Assembly: GCA_022702705.1 (NCBI GenBank) | Contig: CM040423.1 | Location: forward strand, 43,411,575-43,475,574 | DNA: 64,000 nt | DNA from: Papilionanthe hookeriana x Papilionanthe teres | Lineage: Eukaryota > Streptophyta > Magnoliopsida > Asparagales > Orchidaceae | Direction of reading: 5' to 3' | Part shown: positions 46,515-57,109 of the stretch, piece by piece | Position numbering within the stretch: position 1 is the stretch's first letter | How the letters are laid out: every line of letters starts with the position of its first letter | Made by a program: the position numbers and the translations under genes | The notes under the pieces: generated by a model | What the model was told of the DNA's origin: nothing | The model's input: the letters and a program-made list of their open reading frames with translations, nothing else | Databases searched by the model: none

Positions 46515-48011
46515 TGATACGCCACTAACAAATCTTCATAATTTGGCACGAGTCTCGGTGCAATCTTTTAATCAAGAAACATTCAAATTTTGATAAAAAG
46601 TCATCCATAGCTCCGATTTCAGCAAACTTATAGTCAAACTGACCAGCTCGATGAGACAGACCTAATGATATAAAAACTAGTCTAATCTGAGTAAAATCAA
46701 GCTCAGATCAAGTCATTAAACCACTCTTAAAAGATTTTTGCACATATTTGGAAGGTCAAAAAGATGTCAGCACTTGCAAGCATATACTCGAATGGAGCAT
46801 CTCGACAAGTCGAATTCAACAAGTCTAAGATCACTCAATTCCGAATCATTAAGGCACTCAAATGTTCATTAAACGCCATATGATTGAAGAAAACACTCTA
46901 GACCGTCCAATCAAAATGGTTCATATTCCTGCATTAATTGCACCTATAACACTATAAATAGACTATAACCTCTCATATGGGGGAGGAGGTTGAAGCCTTG
47001 GGAGAGAACTTGAAGCTCTTAGAAGGAAAAAATTATTCGGTCCGGAGTTGGGACGCAGCGCTACGTTCGACCTCCAATGGGAGATCGGCGGCCGGTAGGG
47101 CCGCTGATAATTAAATTTTTTTTTTAAATTATCGGCGGCCCTACAGGCCGCCAATCTCCTGCGGAGTCCGGACGCAGCGCTGCGTCCGGACACTGGACCG
47201 AATAATTTTTCCTTAGAAGGAGCTGAAGTTCAACACCATCCTGTCGTCGATCGTTACCGACAGCCATCGATCATCGCCAACTGTCATTGACCACCGTTGA
47301 TAGCCGTCAACCGCCCCCACACATTCGAGCACTACTGACGCTGTCAACAACCACTGTCCATCGTCAACCGTCGCTGACAGTCATTAATGGTCACCAATCA
47401 CTGTCGATCACCACTGATCGAAAGCTCTTAGTCGATGTTGTCACTTGGAAAATCTAATAAACATTTCCCGATTGTGGGACAAGAGCTTATCATTATAGTT
47501 CATGTGCCAACAACGACTTACGTGGTCATCAGCTCGTGCAGCTCTCGACTCAAACCCTTGCGGCCTACTGACGTCATTAATACTCTTCAACTACTGTCGA
47601 CGTGGTCCACTGCTCTTGCACCTACTTTCTATGGCTTATCTGACCAATCAACACTTATGGAGCAACCATTTACAACACTCACAATAGACCACTACCTTCA
47701 TAATAATCAGCAATGACTCTTGCAACCTGACATCACCAAGAACTACAGTCACATTATGATTGTACAACTTATAACTCCATCTTCTCTAATTTAGGAGAAG
47801 AATTAACACATGTACTCATCATTCATTGTGGATTATTTTAACTGGGATAGACTCTGTGGTTTTTCTCATTTTCAAGAGTTTTTCACGTAAAAAATCGAGA
47901 TGTCTCCTCCTATTTACTTCTCTTCTTTTACCTGAGTGTGTGCTGAATTGTCCTACAACGCTAAGTCGATAATCCATTACTCTACCACCGTAAGTTTTCC
48001 AGCATGCATCA
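46515..48011 (+). mobile_element. solo LTR, family S, with TSD GTCAT and a nested MITE
   Basis: The sequence starts TGATACGCCAC and ends GCATGCATCA, and is flanked by GTCAT on both sides (46510-46514 and 48012-48016). It aligns with the 882-bp solo LTR at 40127 but is longer (1497 bp). Part of the excess is the MITE at 47027-47211, and part is a trinucleotide-rich expansion (ATCGTTACCGACAGCCATCG-type, 47235-47430). A TATA box ACTATAAATAG occurs near 46950. Confidence 0.9.
47027..47211. mobile_element. Mutator-type MITE, 185 bp, 9-bp TSD
   Basis: Terminal inverted repeats AAAAAATTATTCGGTCCGG (left) and GAAAAATTATTCGGTCCAG (right, complement) are flanked by the 9-bp direct repeat CTTAGAAGG (47018-47026 and 47212-47220). 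Nine-base duplications are characteristic of Mutator transposons. The interior is almost entirely palindromic around a T/A-rich centre near 47118, with GACGCAGCGCT and CGGCGGCC in both arms. It inserted inside the solo LTR, so it is younger. Confidence 0.85.
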
Positions 48012-48836
48012 GTCATGATTTAAAATGCATTTTAAATATTAATCGAATCCTACATGAAATTGTACCCTTAATTTGTGCATGAAAGTATACGGTGAATTTT
48101 TGATTCATTTTATCAAACTATCAGTGTAATAGAATTAAGTTTTCACTTAATTATTTTTACAAAATAATGTCACATTAAGATTCAACCATAGTTTTGTAAA
48201 TTTATATAATTTAAGCCTTAAAAGATATCAGAATCATAAGATAATAAACGATCTGTACTCAGAATACTACAATATATATCATATTGTTTACAAACTGTTG
48301 AAGCTAATATTAATTTTACCCATTGCTAAGATAAGATAATTTGATGAGTCAGTGAGACGTAGAGCTCATTGATGCTCAGATGTGCTAGAGATGATTGTTG
48401 GGTGAATTCAATGTCCCGCTGCTCTTGCCTTTAGATGACTTTGTTAGAAGCTAGCATTAAAATTGGCATGTGTCGAATCATCATGTATAAAGCTCGAGCT
48501 ATTTATTGGGCAATCTCTTGATCTTGCTATCAACTAGTTCAAGGTTGCTTTGAGTAATCATAGACTTGAGGTGACTTGATGAATATTTGAAATCACCTTC
48601 CTAGATTGTGTTAGAGTGGAGATGAGGTAGTGACAATTAAACTTCTAACTGGGATTGAACCGGATTGACCCACAAAGTCCACCCACATGTTATTGGGTCT
48701 AGATCATCATGCTGCAAGCTAGCCCATGAATTATCTTCACGGAGCTCGTATGTCTGATTTGACATATTAGTTCTTTTTTGAGTGTACAACTTCATAAATA
48801 AATATCTAATTTATAAAGTAATATAACGTACTCAAT
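48012..48836. other. intergenic DNA
   Basis: No gene or clear element. The last five bases TCAAT are the left target duplication of the next element. Confidence 0.5.
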
Positions 48837-49141
48837 TGTTAGGTATGGCTCATATCTAGGGAGTTGGAGTTTCTTGGTGAAGAGGTGTGACTCCTGGTGA
48901 AAAGGAGTGTCTCTTGGAAGTTAGTGGGTTGGGGGGAGCGAGGGCGTGTTTGTAATTTATCATTGGGTTTTTTCTATAAATAGATGTGTAAACATATGGG
49001 TATATAACTCCTCTGAAATAGTAGAATTCGCCGGCTCGCTCCCGAGGACGTAGGCAATTCTTTGCCGAACCTCGTTAAATCTCTTGTGTTATTCTGATTT
49101 GTGTCAATTCTTGTTTTACTCCGCCGTTAAATTTCATAACA
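48837..49141 (+). repeat. 5' LTR of deleted copia family A element
   Basis: 305 bp, TGTTAGGTATGGCTC to TTTCATAACA. The TATA box CTATAAATAG is at about 48974. It is followed by the family block CTCCCGAGGACGTAGGCA. Confidence 0.92.
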
Positions 49142-49143
49142 AT

Positions 49144-49155
49144 TGGTATCAGAGC
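49144..49155 (+). other. retrotransposon primer-binding site (initiator tRNA-Met)
   Basis: TGGTATCAGAGC two bases after the LTR is the usual plant copia primer site, complementary to initiator methionine tRNA. Confidence 0.92.
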
Positions 49156-50469
49156 CTCGTTCGAGGGCGCACAGAAGGAGATCGACGCGGGAAATCTAAA
49201 AAGAAAACAAGATTTGGCTGCGAGGTTTGGAGAATTGTGGTGGTGTTCTCGGCAGTTCTCCGTTCGCAAGGTAGGATCATTCGCGGGATCTGGGGCTTCG
49301 GCAGTTCGTGAGGGCGGAGGTTTTTCACGCCTGTCTTCGGTGCAAATAGAGCAAAGGCCTCGAAGATTCGAGAGCTGCGAGTCTCGACGAAGAATATAGG
49401 AGCAGGCCGGCGCTGGACAACAGTTTCGAACACGTCGCTGGGCAGTTTCGCGAGAGAAGCATGCGAACAGGGAGGTCGCGCACAGGCGTTCGGCTCCGGG
49501 AGTTCGCAACTGAAGCGAACAGGCGCGGGTTCCGTTCGGTGCAGGCAGCAGTTCGCGGGTGCAGGTCGCAGGGAAGTTCGGCGGCCGGATTCTGCAGGCG
49601 TTCGGCGGCTGCGGCGAGAGCAGACGAGGGTTCCGAGTCAGGCGCAAACCAGATAGATTGGCTGCAGTTGGCAATCCAGGTGGGAACGGGTTTGCGGCAT
49701 AGAGGCGACGGGCGGTTCTTGTGGTTGCGCCAGTTCCAGGCAGCAGGTTTCGGAGTCGCGACCGGAAGGAAGACGTGCGGCGGTTCGCACGGTTGCGCCA
49801 GTTCCAGGCGGCAGTTTGGGAGCAGCTGCGGGCGGGAACAGATGGTTCAGGCAGGGAAGGAAGGGGAAGGAATCTTTCATTTCTACTAGAGGAATATTCC
49901 CTCCCCATTCCCTTGGGCTGATAATCGCGTAGAGAATCCTTAATTGTTGTGGAAGTAAGGAATCACTGTGCTGAGGGATTAAGGAAGGAATTTTATTTAA
50001 TCCCTGGAAGGTGCGGAGTGAATTTTTTTTTATTCTAAGGTGCGGAGTCAATTGGTGTGGAAGTAAGGAATTTGCAAGCAGAAGAGTTGCGCAGGATCAG
50101 AGGAGTTCGGCCGGTTCAAAAATCCGTGGGAAACAGAGGCTGTCCACCGCGAACAGGAGTCTCGTTTTGCGGGAAATTGAGGTGTTCAACCAGTTAAATT
50201 CACCGGTTAGTCGTAGGAGATTTTGTGACAGGTGGAGTTCGGCAGTGTGCAGGTGGCGAGCAGACATAATTATTTCGTGAACAGGAGTTTAGTGGAGATT
50301 TTCCTCGAACAAGTGCGAAGGGATTCATGGCTCGCGGAAACAGCAATTGACCGAGGTTACTGGTACGAACAGGAATTGTGCTTCGTGTGGAAAATTTGAT
50401 TCACGAATCACGGGAGAATCACGGGATAGTTGCTGCATTTGACAGAGAAAATTTCAGGATTAAATTCGG
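49156..50469 (+). other. long GC-rich leader of copia family A
   Basis: About 1.3 kb lies between primer site and gag, unusually long for a copia element. It is rich in TTCG and has dispersed repeats of a GCGAACAGGAGT-like word (for example near 50150, 50276 and 50370). Frames on both strands (minus 49075-49908, plus 49461-49889) lack known domains and probably reflect composition. Parts recur at 58775-59160. Confidence 0.75.
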
Positions 50470-51693
50470 ATGACAATGTCTGGTGCAAAATTCGAGATAA
50501 TGAGGTTCGATGGAACCGGGAACTTCAGATTGTGGCAAACAAGGGTAAAAGATTTGTTGGCACACCAGGGAATTTTGAAGGCTTTGCGGGCTACGAAACC
50601 TGATAATATGGAAGATGAAGATTGGGAAGAGTTACAACTTCGAGCGGCGAGTACCATACGTTTATGTCCAGCGAGATGAGATTATGTATCATGTTATGAA
50701 TCTGAAATCTCCAGGAGAAGTATGAAAGAAATTGGAATCTCAGTTTATGTCCAAATTCTCACGAATAAATTGTATCTGAAGCAAAGGTTGTATGGGCTGA
50801 AGATGCAGGCAGGTACTGATTTGTCACAACACTTGAATGTCTTCAATCAAATAATCACGGATCTGGCACGTCTTGATGTGAATATTGAGGATGAAGACCG
50901 AGCAATGATTCTTTTGTGTTCGTTGCCTACTTCTTATGAACATCTGGTGACTACTCTTACATATGGGAAAGAAACAATTAAAATTGATGAGATTACTGCA
51001 GCATTGTTGGCTCACAACCAGCGGAAGCAGAATGCAGAGGAAAGCTCAAATGGTAATTGTTTATATGTTAAGGGTAATCAGGATCGTGAAAGTAAGGAGG
51101 AGAAGGAGAATTCTGGAAGGTCAAAGCCTAAAGGCAAGAAGATTCATTGCTTTAAGTGCAAGGAACTGGGACATATGAGGAGAGATTGTCCAATGCTCAA
51201 GAAGGAGACTCGTAATGTATCTTCCAGGGCTGCGAATACGGTACAGAGTGATACAAATTACAGTGATAGTGATGTACTTTCAGTTACAGCAACTCAGTTA
51301 AAGGATGGATGGATTCTTGAATGTTCTCATCACATAACACCAAACAGGAAGTGGTTTTCTTCATACAGGTTATCTGATTCTAGTTCAGTCTATCTAGGTG
51401 ATAATAGACGTTATAATATTGTTGGTATAGGTAAAGTCAGAATTCAGATGTATGATGACACTGTCAGAACATTATGTGATGTCAGACATGTTCCAGAGTT
51501 GAAAAAGAATTTAATTTCCTTCGGCACTCTACACAAAATTGGTTTCATTCCTAAGGCAGATGAGGATAGGGAAATCATCAGAATTGTTAAGGGTGCACTG
51601 ACTGTGATGAAAGGGAAGATCACTTGCGGTAACATCTATAAACCTGTTGGGGAGTACGATTGCGAGTGGAGATCCCTCCGTTGGAACATATGA
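50470..51693 (+). pseudogene. copia gag-protease of the deleted element
   Basis: The frame starts with MTMSGAKFEIMRFDGTGNF, the complete N-terminus of family-A gag that is cut off at the window's left edge in the other copy. A frameshift near 50665 and a second near 50735 split it, then it is open to 51693. The CCHC knuckle reads CFKCKELGHMRRDC. At the protease site, WILDSGCSYHITPN of the first copy is WILECSHHITPN here, so the catalytic Asp-Ser-Gly is lost by a small deletion near 51318. The final residues (EYDCEWRSLRWNI) run across the pol deletion junction. Gag might bind RNA but could not be processed by its own protease. Confidence 0.87.
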
Positions 51694-51775
51694 TGAAAAT
51701 GCAGCGAGATCTTTAACCAAGCCAGAGTTAGATGGTTTGGTTGCTCAACTCACCGGTGTAAGAAACTCCATGATC

Positions 51776-51947
51776 TATTTCTCCTAAAGGGTTGGATATT
51801 CGCAAGGTGGAGATTTTCTCCTAAGAGGCTGGATATTCACAAAGGTGGAGATTGTTAGATGTATTTCTCCTAAGGGGCTGGATATTTGCTAAGGTGGAGA
51901 TTTGTTTGGTAGGCACATATACCGGGTGAAGCATTTCTCCTAAGGTG
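51776..51947 (+). repeat. tandem array of polypurine-tract/LTR-start units
   Basis: The unit TTTCTCCTAAGGGGCTGGAT, followed by ATTCGCAAGGTGGAGATT and a TGTTAG-like start, is repeated: near 51779, 51818, 51863 and a truncated fourth near 51934. The second and third units carry their own LTR-start relics (TGTTAGATG at 51853, TGTTTGGTAGGCACATATAC at 51903). The complete family member at 3900-3965 has one unit only. Confidence 0.8.
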
Positions 51948-52230
51948 GGGAGTTGGAGTTTCTTGGTGAAAAGGTGTGACTCCTGGTGAAAATGAGTGTC
52001 TCTTGGAAGTTAGTAGGTTGGGTGGAGCGAGGGCGTGTTTGTAATTTATCCTTGGGTTTTTTCTATAAATAGATGTGTAAACCTATGGGTATGTAACTCT
52101 TCTGAAATAGTAGAAAACGCCGGCTCGCTCCCGAGGACGTAGGCAATTCTTTGCCGAACCTCGTTAAATCTCTTGTGTTCTTCTGATTTGTGTCGATTTT
52201 TGTTTTACTCCGCTGTTAAATTTCATAACA
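51948..52230 (+). repeat. 3' LTR of deleted copia element, first ~22 bases lost
   Basis: It aligns without gaps to 48859-49141 (283 bases). The canonical TGTTAGGTATGGCTCATATC start is missing because the preceding purine-tract unit is fused into the LTR. It ends TTTCATAACA followed by the TCAAT duplication. Confidence 0.85.
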
Positions 52231-52235
52231 TCAAT

Positions 52236-52240
52236 CAACC

Positions 52241-52314
<74 letters not shown>
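52236..52314. repeat. (TA)n microsatellite
   Basis: About 33 TA units directly beside the target duplication of the copia element. Confidence 0.96.
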
Positions 52315-52317
<3 letters not shown>

Positions 52318-53099
52318 GTCAGGTGACAAAATAAAGGTATAGTGTGTTTACGCTCCAAAATCAGTTCACTGAAAATTCTAGTGATTCAATTCTCCGAGTA
52401 ATTTTAAGAAAATTCAGAGCTTCAAATTAAAACTTACAAATGAATGATGGCAAAGTTGTAGAATTTTAGCATTGAAATGTTGCTCTCCTTAAATGCAATC
52501 TAATCTAATATTATTGTTAGTCACATATATGGGTTTTAGAGTGGCCATAATAAATTTCATGAAGGACTGTGGGTCAGCTTTGTGGTCACCTTGGTAGCAA
52601 TTATGTACCACACATGGCTCGTGAATTGAAATTTTATGGAGATCACACAAATCAAAGCGTAGAAGTTCAAATCCCTTTAATTCAAGATGGTTAGATGATT
52701 TAGCAGAAATATTTACAAGGAATGTGCTACGGCCTCATCTTTAAGCCCGAACCACCTAGTTAATTAAAAAATATGGTGCAGATTACCACCACTGGGGGGT
52801 ATAAATCAGTCGAACAAGGTCATGAGCACACAGAGCTTCATCCATTAATGTGCTTGCTAGTCAAGTTTATCGTGTTGTAAGTATGAGGTTGACCTTGAAC
52901 TCATATACTAAATGAGCTCGAGTTCACACTTTGAGGATCATCTTGCATGTATAGATTTTATTCACTTCCATGCTTTATGCAATGTAACTTGGCTCCCTTT
53001 CACAAGCAGTGCTCATTTTGGTGTTATTATTGTGAGTAGAGCTCGAGTTTGCTCTTTGAACTCGTCTCGAGCTTGAGCTTGAGTACTATGTTAGACGTG
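52315..53099. other. intergenic DNA
   Basis: No gene recognised. It may include the start of the LTR-like repeat that follows. Confidence 0.45.
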
Positions 53100-53950
53100 G
53101 AGTCTGATTTGAAGCACCAAAAAACACTCATGAGGACTAAATAGATGCGGTTGGAAACTGTGGTGGGGGTGCTTTCGCGACCCTTTTGGGTGCTCAGGAG
53201 CCCAATGTTTGGGTGCTGATTGAAGAGGAGGCGCTTTTGCGCCCAAATGTGGGTGCAAACAGAGAGGAGGGCGCCCAAGTATCTATTATGTTTCGGCGCA
53301 GATAAAGTGAGGGGTGCTTTTGCGCCCCCTTTGGGCGCCTAACCGCTAAAGCTTCATTACTGATAGAGAGCTTAACACTTAAGCACCAAGTCTGAGCGCT
53401 TAAGCGCCCGGTCCAGTAACTTCAATTTTTTGGTTTTAAGACCAATTTCGAGTAACGTAAGAGAGGCTTTGGGTGTAGTACTTCCTGTACTAGTTCTTCA
53501 ACAAGTTGCTAGTGAAGGAGAGAAGTGTCAGAAAGGAGTTCTAGGATCTCGGCTTGTGTATTTCATGTCAAACCAGAGCAAGAATGGTTTCGAGTGAGTC
53601 ATGTAAGTTTTCTTGTGTGTAGAGAGAAAGCTAGTGTGATTTCTCTATAAGAACTTTTTGAATTTCACAGTAGAATTTCTTGGTTTTGTGGCTTCATGGT
53701 TTTTTCCCGTTCTTAAGTTTTTCCACGTAAAATTCTCGTGTATTTTTTTTGGTCATTTTGATTGTGTTTTTATTTAGATTTTGTTCTTATTTTTTCAAAT
53801 TCCGTGCGATCCTGTTCTTCGGTGGTGTGGTTTAGTTTCTAATTGATTATAAATCCCATTAAATATGAGAATTGCTCCTTGTTATTCCAATCATATTAGC
53901 TTGTGATTTGATAGCGAGTCGAACTCCAGCTAGGCACGACAATCATATAT
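53100..53950 (+). repeat. degenerate copia-type LTR
   Basis: A run of GCGCC/GGCGC words (TTTGCGCCCCCTTTGGGCGCC, GCGCTTAAGCGCCCGG in part) is followed by TTTTTCCACGTAAAATTCTC. The same TTTCCACGTAAAA-type block marks the R-U5 part of the family-S LTRs. The 3' end may be CAGCTAGGCACGACAATCA. The start and a target duplication were not resolved. An 83-codon minus frame at 53027-53278 is a by-product. Confidence 0.45.
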
Positions 53951-54451
53951 ATGGGCCGGTCATCTATTTAAACTTGAATTTATATGATATGACATAAAAA
54001 AAAAAAGTATACTGAGGAGACGATCCTTTTTTTACAATTATGCTAAAATCAAAGGTCATTTTTAGTCTAGTTAGGCTGACAGTGCATATTTACGCACTCA
54101 ACCCCTCTTATTGAAATGCTTCTCTGCCCTCTTATTGTCTTCCAGACCAACCTTTGTTAGATGGAGAAATATTAACAATATTAAATAAATGATTAAATGC
54201 CCATTAATAATATGTTTAATTATGAACCAAATAAATTTTAATATCTAACGTGATGTATGGAGACATTGATGGCTCAACTAGATTTGATGCCACTATATAT
54301 CAAACCAAATTTATTACCTATATTTAATTCATTCAAGCCAAAATAGTAATCACCAAGGATAAGCAATGGACATAAATCGAACATAAATTATAATTGAACA
54401 AGAAAATCAAGTTTTACAATAAATGATAATAAGTGCCTTATAATTAAAAAA
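53951..54451. other. AT-rich intergenic DNA
   Basis: No gene or element recognised. Confidence 0.5.
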
Positions 54452-55018
54452 GGGGGCATTTACCTACATACCACCTAAATCCTATGTTTTTCCTTCATTA
54501 TTATTTTTTCTTTTTTCAAAAGGAATGGACAGAGGCAATTATACGAGCCCCAAATCATTTCTAACGTGCCTAACAATTCAAGTACCAACTGTCCTAAGGT
54601 TAAGGTAGCCAGGATTCGTACCCCGATCTCAGAGGACTTACACCTGACTCATAGATGCCAACCAAGAAGTCGGGGTACGCGACACATCCTATGTATTTAC
54701 TTATCTTTTTTTTTTTTTCATTAATTCTTTCACCCAAATCTTTATTATTATGTAAAAAAATATCATTATTTAAATTTTAGACGAGAGAAATTTAAATACA
54801 TAAGAATTGCTTGCTATTTATATAAATATTGTAAAATTTATCACACTTTAGTGTCATAGATCTATACAAGAAATGTGCATTTCATTTAAAACGAAAAATT
54901 CATAAAATACAATATTATTGATATGGTGTTAAATATTTGAATGTTATAAATGTAAATATGAGAGTTTGGATGTTATGTATGTTAATATATAAGAATTCTA
55001 TGTGATGTTTGTAAATTC
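54452..55018. mobile_element. TTACAT-type foldback MITE interrupted by a SINE
   Basis: The left arm GGGGCATTTACCTACATACC pairs with the complement of the right end near 54985-55018. The interior has GTGCATTTCATTTAAAACG and GGTGTTAAATATTTG typical of the family. Removing 54488-54694 restores the continuous family sequence CCACCTAAATCCTATGTATTTAC. Confidence 0.72.
54488..54685 (-). mobile_element. tRNA-derived SINE, 198 bp, with 9-bp TSD
   Basis: On minus the element has a box-A-like TGGTTGGCATCTATGAGTC (54645-54663), a box-B-like GGGTACGAATCC (about 54612-54624) and an A-rich tail. It is flanked by the direct repeat ATCCTATGT (54479-54487 and 54686-54694). Internal RNA polymerase III boxes, an A-rich end and a 9-bp duplication are the hallmarks of a SINE moved by LINE machinery. 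Confidence 0.75.
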
Positions 55019-55816
55019 TTCTAATAGTATGTTTACAAACATTTTAAAAGAAGGGCAGTTCCAAGCAATAATACACTTAGAGAATTAATTTGGCCTTAAT
55101 AAAGTACATGAAGATACCCTCCTAATATACATTTTTTTACTTGAAATAGTAGTTTTGCATGTTGGAATGTTCTGTTTGTTCATCATATAAAATGAGATTA
55201 ATAGTTTAGTTTTATGACCTAAACCAATCCAATTAAATGATTACATTATATATATCATAAGCTCTAAATGATATTTTTGTCATGAAGAATGATATTATGT
55301 GCGGAGTCTTGATATATGTGGACTTAATGCATAATGATGTTGTATAACATTATACTATAATTCATATAATATGTACAACATCATTCTATATGATCCAGAC
55401 TAATCTTGTAATATATTTTTATCAAAGCTAGAGGAGTATGTACTATCTTTATGAAACTGATTGCAATATGCTTTATCATTCTTATCTGAGAGAACACCAT
55501 GGAATGAGAAATATGACAGTGATAAGGTGATAACAGGCCAACATCATTAACTCATAGCATGCACGATACTGTAAGAAATTCTCAAATTTATGAAAATTTT
55601 TTATTTGAACGTGCAAATCAAAATAATTGCATAAACGTATTAAATCTAAGAGCTTGATCAACATTATATTTAGAACATTTAAAAGAAAAAAAAATTAGCA
55701 TACTTTGATTTATGATGTGCTTGTTTGACATTTTGTGAAAATGATATGATTTCTCTTCATTTTATCTATTGATAATTTATTTAATGGAGAGAAAATCAAC
55801 CCTTAACAAATAAAGA
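55019..55816. other. AT-rich intergenic DNA
   Basis: No gene or element recognised. Confidence 0.5.
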
Positions 55817-56384
55817 TTGGAGTGTAAATGAATCGAGCACGAACGAACAAAGCTTGTGTCCGTGTTCAGTTCGTTTGAAATATAGTTTGTTTGAAATAAA
55901 CTTGTGTTTGAAATTATTCGTGAAGTCACTGTTAGTGTTCGTTTCTTAACGAACGAGTTGAACATGAGCTTAACACGAGCTTAACACAAACTGTTCGCCA
56001 ACGACGAGCCAGTTTGACTGCCATAATATTAATATATATAAATAATATATTATATTAATTATATAACTTATATTTTATAAATATATAATATCTATATTAT
56101 ATTATTATTATTAATTCATTATATATTATAATTTATAAAGTTTAATTTTTGAAAATATCATAAATTTTTTATATATAATACTTTAAATTATCTTATATTT
56201 CGAACAATAACGATTTGAACACGAACGTACGCATCACAGTTCGTATTTGGTTCGTTTAACTAACCTAACGAAAAAAAATTGTTCGTGTTCGTCTCATTTA
56301 CTTATCGAACGAGTCAAACACCAACTTCTTGATGTACCGAACATGAACTGTTCACAAATAATGAGCTTTTTTGACAGCCCTAGA
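55817..56384. mobile_element. foldback element rich in GTTCGTT/AACGAAC
   Basis: Both arms carry words such as GAGCACGAACGAACAAAGC, GTTCGTTTCTTAACGAACG, ACACGAACGTACG and TGTTCGTGTTCGTCTC in inverted arrangement around an AT-only centre (56030-56190). The right end TTTTTTGACAGCCCTAG is typical of a widespread plant foldback MITE type. Superfamily and target duplication were not determined. Confidence 0.6.
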
Positions 56385-56532
56385 TAAAGAGGGGAACACT
56401 ATTTACTCGGCCGTTATTCCGTGGAACTATTCATATAAACATTGGATAAAATAGCAACTTTTTTTTTTCATTAAAACATTCTCAATAATTAAATTATAAA
56501 TTATTTATAATACTTGGATCATTAAAAACAAA

Positions 56533-56720
56533 GGGCATTTGCATACTTACCATCCAATTCTTATGAATTAACACATCAACCATTCAAAGTTTATTTTTTA
56601 CGTAAATACCCTCCGATTCCTATGTTTTTAGGATAGAACGAGTGATCTGTAGGTAAAATTTAAAATTTAAATGGTTGATATGTTAATACATAAGAATTGG
56701 GTGGTAGGTATGTAAATTTA
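56533..56720. mobile_element. TTACAT-type foldback MITE, short subtype
   Basis: The left arm GGGCATTTGCATACTTACC, then CCAATTCTTATGAATTAACA, is the near-perfect complement of the right arm (TGTTAATACATAAGAATTGG, then GGTAGGTATGTAAATTTAC). Length 188 bp. Confidence 0.82.
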
Positions 56721-57109
56721 CTTTTAATAATAATATTATAATGTTATTACTAATAATAACCACATTGTTTTGGTCTTGTGATGTACGTCTTCTTATTGTT
56801 TAGTAGTACTCTAACTTAATTTCAATATGTTGCACTAATCATGAATTAATTATTTTCACAAATATTTTTTTAAAAATGTTATTATAATTATTTTTATTTT
56901 TTTTTCAATAGAAAATAAAAATTTATATTTTTGTGGTTGTCAATATTACTGAGAAAATAAAAATAACATGTTTGAGAAATTCTAATTCTATAAAATTTCT
57001 TATCATAAAAAAATTTTAGAAAATTGCAAGAAAATTATTTCCACAAATAGAATTATGACAATAGTCTTATAAAACCAATTATAAAATAAACTTTAAAAAG
57101 TTTATCTTA
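56721..57109. other. AT-rich intergenic DNA
   Basis: Nothing recognised. Confidence 0.5.

Larger units (their letters stand above)
48837..52230 (+). mobile_element. copia family A derivative lacking pol, complete ends, TSD TCAAT
   Basis: 5' LTR, primer-binding site, long leader, gag-protease, a short tail of RNase H, purine tracts and 3' LTR are all present. The insertion is bounded by TCAAT on both sides (48832-48836 and 52231-52235). Integrase, reverse transcriptase and most of RNase H are absent. The gag frame jumps near 51670 (GAGTGGAGATCCCTCCG, then TTGGAACATATGATG) to the ENAA...LTKPE end of RNase H. The minus-strand copy at 58500-58650 has the same junction. The two LTRs differ at about 14 of 283 aligned bases by hand count, so the insertion is not very recent. 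It could only have moved with proteins supplied by a complete element. Confidence 0.92.

Noticed and set aside
49075..49908. 277-codon Arg/Pro-rich minus-strand frame
   Set aside because: It is antisense to the retrotransposon leader and starts in the LTR. It is an effect of high GC, and other frames are open on plus too.
54612..54624. Possible tRNA gene (GGGTACGAATCC, a box-B-like word)
   Set aside because: No cloverleaf can be formed, and the flanking duplication and A-rich tail point to a SINE.
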